Below are positions 62,293 through 64,000 of a stretch of 64,000 bases of DNA, piece by piece. The stretch is from Cytophagales bacterium. GTDB lineage: Bacteria > Bacteroidota > Bacteroidia > Cytophagales > Cyclobacteriaceae. The DNA is taken from assembly GCA_020403045.1 (NCBI GenBank), contig JADBYK010000030.1:18702-82701 (forward strand), given 5' to 3'. Position numbers and translations under genes: made by a program. Position 1 is the stretch's first letter. Every line of letters begins with the position of its first letter. The notes below the pieces were generated by a model. The model saw nothing but the letters and a program-made list of their open reading frames with translations. It was not told the DNA's origin and ran no database searches.

Positions 62293-63093
62293 ATGAGAAA
62301 GACGATCATTCAAGGTAGTATAACGGTCCTTCTTTTTTTCGGGACGTGGTTCGCATTGACTCAGATTGACTGGGTTAAAGTTTTTAACGTTCAAAAAGTA
62401 ACAGACAAAACAGAACAAAAATTAGGCGAGCTTTTTTGGGAAGTTTTTAAAAAGACTGAAAATGAAAGTACTAAGGCCCCCGTAGTAAATGCAATAGACA
62501 GTATTGTCACCCATATCTGCACATCAAATGCGATTGACAGAAAGAAAGTAAAAGTTCATGTCCTTAATAAGGATGAAGTGAATGCATTTGCATTGCCCAA
62601 CGGACATCTCATCGTGTATACTGGGCTGATTGTAAATTCAGATAGTCAAGAAGAATTGACGGGAGTGATATGTCATGAGCTTGCGCACATAGAGCTCAAT
62701 CACGTGATGAAGAAACTAGTCAAAGAAATAGGGCTTTCCGTCTTGATTTCTATGACAACAGGAAATGGAGGTCCAGAAGTAATAAAACAGGCGGCAAAAA
62801 TGCTTTCTTCGTCAGCATTTGACAGAGGCCTGGAGAAGGAAGCGGACATCAAAGCAGTAGACTATTTGATACAGGCAAAAGTTAATCCCGAACTATTTGC
62901 AGAATTTCTCTATAAACTGTCGGACAAAGAGAATGACGCCTTAAAGTATCTGACATGGGTGAGCACACATCCAGACTCAAAAGAAAGAGCCGAGTACATT
63001 ATTGAATACAGCAAAGGCAAAACGGCAGATTACAAACCAATTCTTTCAAAAGAGAAGTGGGAGAACCTGAAAGCGGAATTGGGGACTGAGTAG
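62293..63093 (+). CDS. M48-family metallopeptidase
   Basis: 266 aa from ATG 62293 (two bases after the previous stop). An N-terminal TM helix (TIIQGSITVLLFFGTWFAL) anchors the protein; the zinc site is ICHELAHIELNH (HExxH, residues 128-132) with the third ligand Glu in GLEKEADIKAVDYL (about 183). The soluble segment KVKVHVLNKDEVNAFALPNGHLIVYTGL is characteristic of the M48C/BepA/Oma1-like branch. Likely membrane-protein quality control. Its location as the last gene of the TM2-DUF2752-DUF4870 operon suggests it processes or is regulated by those proteins. Confidence 0.93.
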   Translation: MRKTIIQGSITVLLFFGTWFALTQIDWVKVFNVQKVTDKTEQKLGELFWEVFKKTENESTKAPVVNAIDSIVTHICTSNAIDRKKVKVHVLNKDEVNAFALPNGHLIVYTGLIVNSDSQEELTGVICHELAHIELNHVMKKLVKEIGLSVLISMTTGNGGPEVIKQAAKMLSSSAFDRGLEKEADIKAVDYLIQAKVNPELFAEFLYKLSDKENDALKYLTWVSTHPDSKERAEYIIEYSKGKTADYKPILSKEKWENLKAELGTE

Positions 63094-63160
63094 AAAGCTA
63101 CTTGCATTCGTTCGTGTCGGCAGAGTCTCCCGCCTCGGGGACTCTGACGGAAGCATTATT

Positions 63161-63306
63161 GTTCCGTCAGCTCTTCAGAACTGGCGATCAATAAATTTAC
63201 TACCTTAATTCTGCAGCACTTCGAAGTAGAAACATTAGAGAGCTTTTTTTGGCAACTGTCTAATCCTAGGAGATGGTTCAGGTCGAAAGACCTGACCGCA
63301 CATGAA
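63161..63306 (+). repeat. MITE-like repeat, copy C
   Basis: About 146 bp, more diverged: GTTCCGTCAGCTCTTCAGAAC, GATCAATAAATTTACTACC, GCACTTCGAAGTAGAAAC, right end GGTTCAGGTCGAAAGACC and GACCGCACATGAATG. It is preceded at 63121-63147 by a strong hairpin CAGAGTC...GACTCTG with inner CCCG/CGGG. The next ORF starts at its last bases. Confidence 0.8.
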
Positions 63307-63698
63307 TGATTATACTGCTTGCTCATAGTGAAACAAAGTGGGATCGGTTTCTGTACAAGTATCCTATGCTACATCCATTCGCATGGATTGTCGAAAGAAT
63401 TATTTCAACACCCAGCACCCATTTTGCTCATCATGGCCTTACCGCGGAAGATGGAGTGTCTCATCCCAACGGAAATTTTGGGAATCTTTTATTTTTATGG
63501 GACGTCATTTTTGGAACTGCAAAAATTACTCGAAAGTACCCCACTCGATTTGGTGCATGGAATCAAGTTAAAGAGCCGTGGTATACCCAGCTAATGTTTC
63601 CATTCATTAGGTCGAAAGATCCAAAAAGTGAATTGCACTCGATCGTCACGGCTAATGATTATGACCCTTCTATTGACTACAAGGAATTCGACAGCTGA
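63306..63698 (+). pseudogene. 5'-truncated sterol desaturase/fatty acid hydroxylase family gene
   Basis: 130 codons matching only the C-terminal part of an integral-membrane di-iron hydroxylase: HPFAWIVERIISTPSTHFAHHG (with the final HxxHH-type His cluster) and GNFGNLLFLWDVIFGTA. Full members are ~300-400 aa with two upstream His clusters, missing here. The ORF begins at the right end of repeat C (catgaATG), so the gene was cut by that element. Possibly translated from the repeat ATG but almost certainly non-functional. Confidence 0.8.
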
Positions 63699-63863
63699 CA
63701 AAAACGTGCGGTAGTCAAAGAAAGCGCCTCATTTCCGCGTCACCTTTCCACACCTTGTTTCCCTTGCTCGTGTTGGGGATCCTCACAAACAGGCACACTT
63801 TACTTTTTCTAACAACCCATTCTTCATTCTCATTTCAACAGCCTGCACTCACCAGCCTTCTTA

Positions 63864-63974
63864 AACCCAGATTATGCAATGCTGACGGTACTGTCAGCAT
63901 TGCATAATTGACGAATGAAAATCAACGATTTAGCCCCAAGTAAGAAAACCAAGTTGGTGATTTTCATTGTCAGG
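63864..63974. repeat. Dispersed palindromic element, copy D2 (inverted to D1)
   Basis: Reverse-complement match of D1 at 10109. Shared parts are AACCCAGATTATGCAAT and the block ATTGACGAATGAAAATCA...GATTTTCATTGTCAGG, identical over about 70 bp. The inner hairpin (63871-63908) is longer than in D1: arms ATTATGCAATGCTGAC-type (16 bp, perfect) around a 6-nt loop, against 14 bp in D1. Next to it, 63974-63994 is a further hairpin GTCAGAC...GTCTGAC. The stretch 63699-63863 holds no gene I can support. Confidence 0.85.
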
Positions 63975-64000
63975 TCAGACGATAAATGTCTGACTCTGAC

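Noticed and set aside
58031-63306. Integron attC sites
   Set aside because: The repeats separate gene modules like attC sites, but I find no GTTRRRY/RYYYAAC core sites and no integrase gene, and modules contain several genes.

Overview
The window looks like a chromosome segment from a member of the Bacteroidota, probably Cytophagales. The evidence is the set of families present (DUF5687 ABC permease, DUF4783, DUF6702, DUF2279, LETM1-related biofilm-associated protein, SusD-free lipoprotein-rich gene content), moderate GC, scarcity of Shine-Dalgarno sequences, and several promoter-like TAnnTTTG boxes. I saw no rRNA, tRNA, CRISPR array, prophage or recognisable transposase.

Layout. 1-10.1 kb, mostly + strand: the 3' part of an S9 peptidase, a TrmH-type RNA methyltransferase, a GMC oxidoreductase, a two-gene ABC exporter, two lipoprotein alpha/beta hydrolases, coaX, a PrsW-type protease and a stand-alone BLUF photoreceptor. 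10.4-17.8 kb, - strand: a 1573-codon exported protein with a coupled small membrane protein, then prmA, tpiA and DUF6702. 17.9-26.3 kb: HupE/UreJ-like protein, two paralogous M1 metallopeptidases, a GH20 hexosaminidase and DUF2279. 26.4-42.7 kb is housekeeping: purK-purE, LETM1-related protein, TerC, Fur, an MsbA-like exporter, gpmI, DUF4783-nadC, RidA, DoxX-like, a membrane-anchored MutS-family ATPase, an aldo/keto reductase and a trans-sulfuration enzyme. 42.7-53.7 kb: a decayed toxin-antitoxin locus, a beta-barrel protein, MATE pump, NAD-dependent epimerase, an outer-membrane protein/TIG-Kelch lipoprotein pair, a second damaged toxin-antitoxin locus, gdhA and a SolA-like oxidase.

53.7-64 kb is a repeat-rich accessory region. 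It begins with tandem hairpin repeats, then a 1049-aa fusion of a calcineurin-like phosphoesterase with a STAND-type NTPase, which is the best candidate for a poorly described (probably anti-phage or conflict) system. After it come short gene modules (NfeD-like plus flotillin; TM2-DUF2752-DUF4870-M48 peptidase; a truncated sterol desaturase), each separated by a copy of a ~140-bp MITE-like repeat lying in the same orientation.

Two themes recur. First, small palindromic repeats have invaded gene ends: they supply the C-terminus and stop of the BLUF gene, the C-terminus of the SolA-like oxidase, a stretch between the signal peptide and the mature part of the DUF6702 protein, and the 5' edge of the desaturase fragment. 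Second, both toxin-antitoxin loci keep an intact antitoxin while the toxin gene is broken by frameshift (and in one case also by start loss and a nonsense codon). An inverted pair of ~100-bp elements at 10.1 kb and 63.9 kb brackets most of the window.
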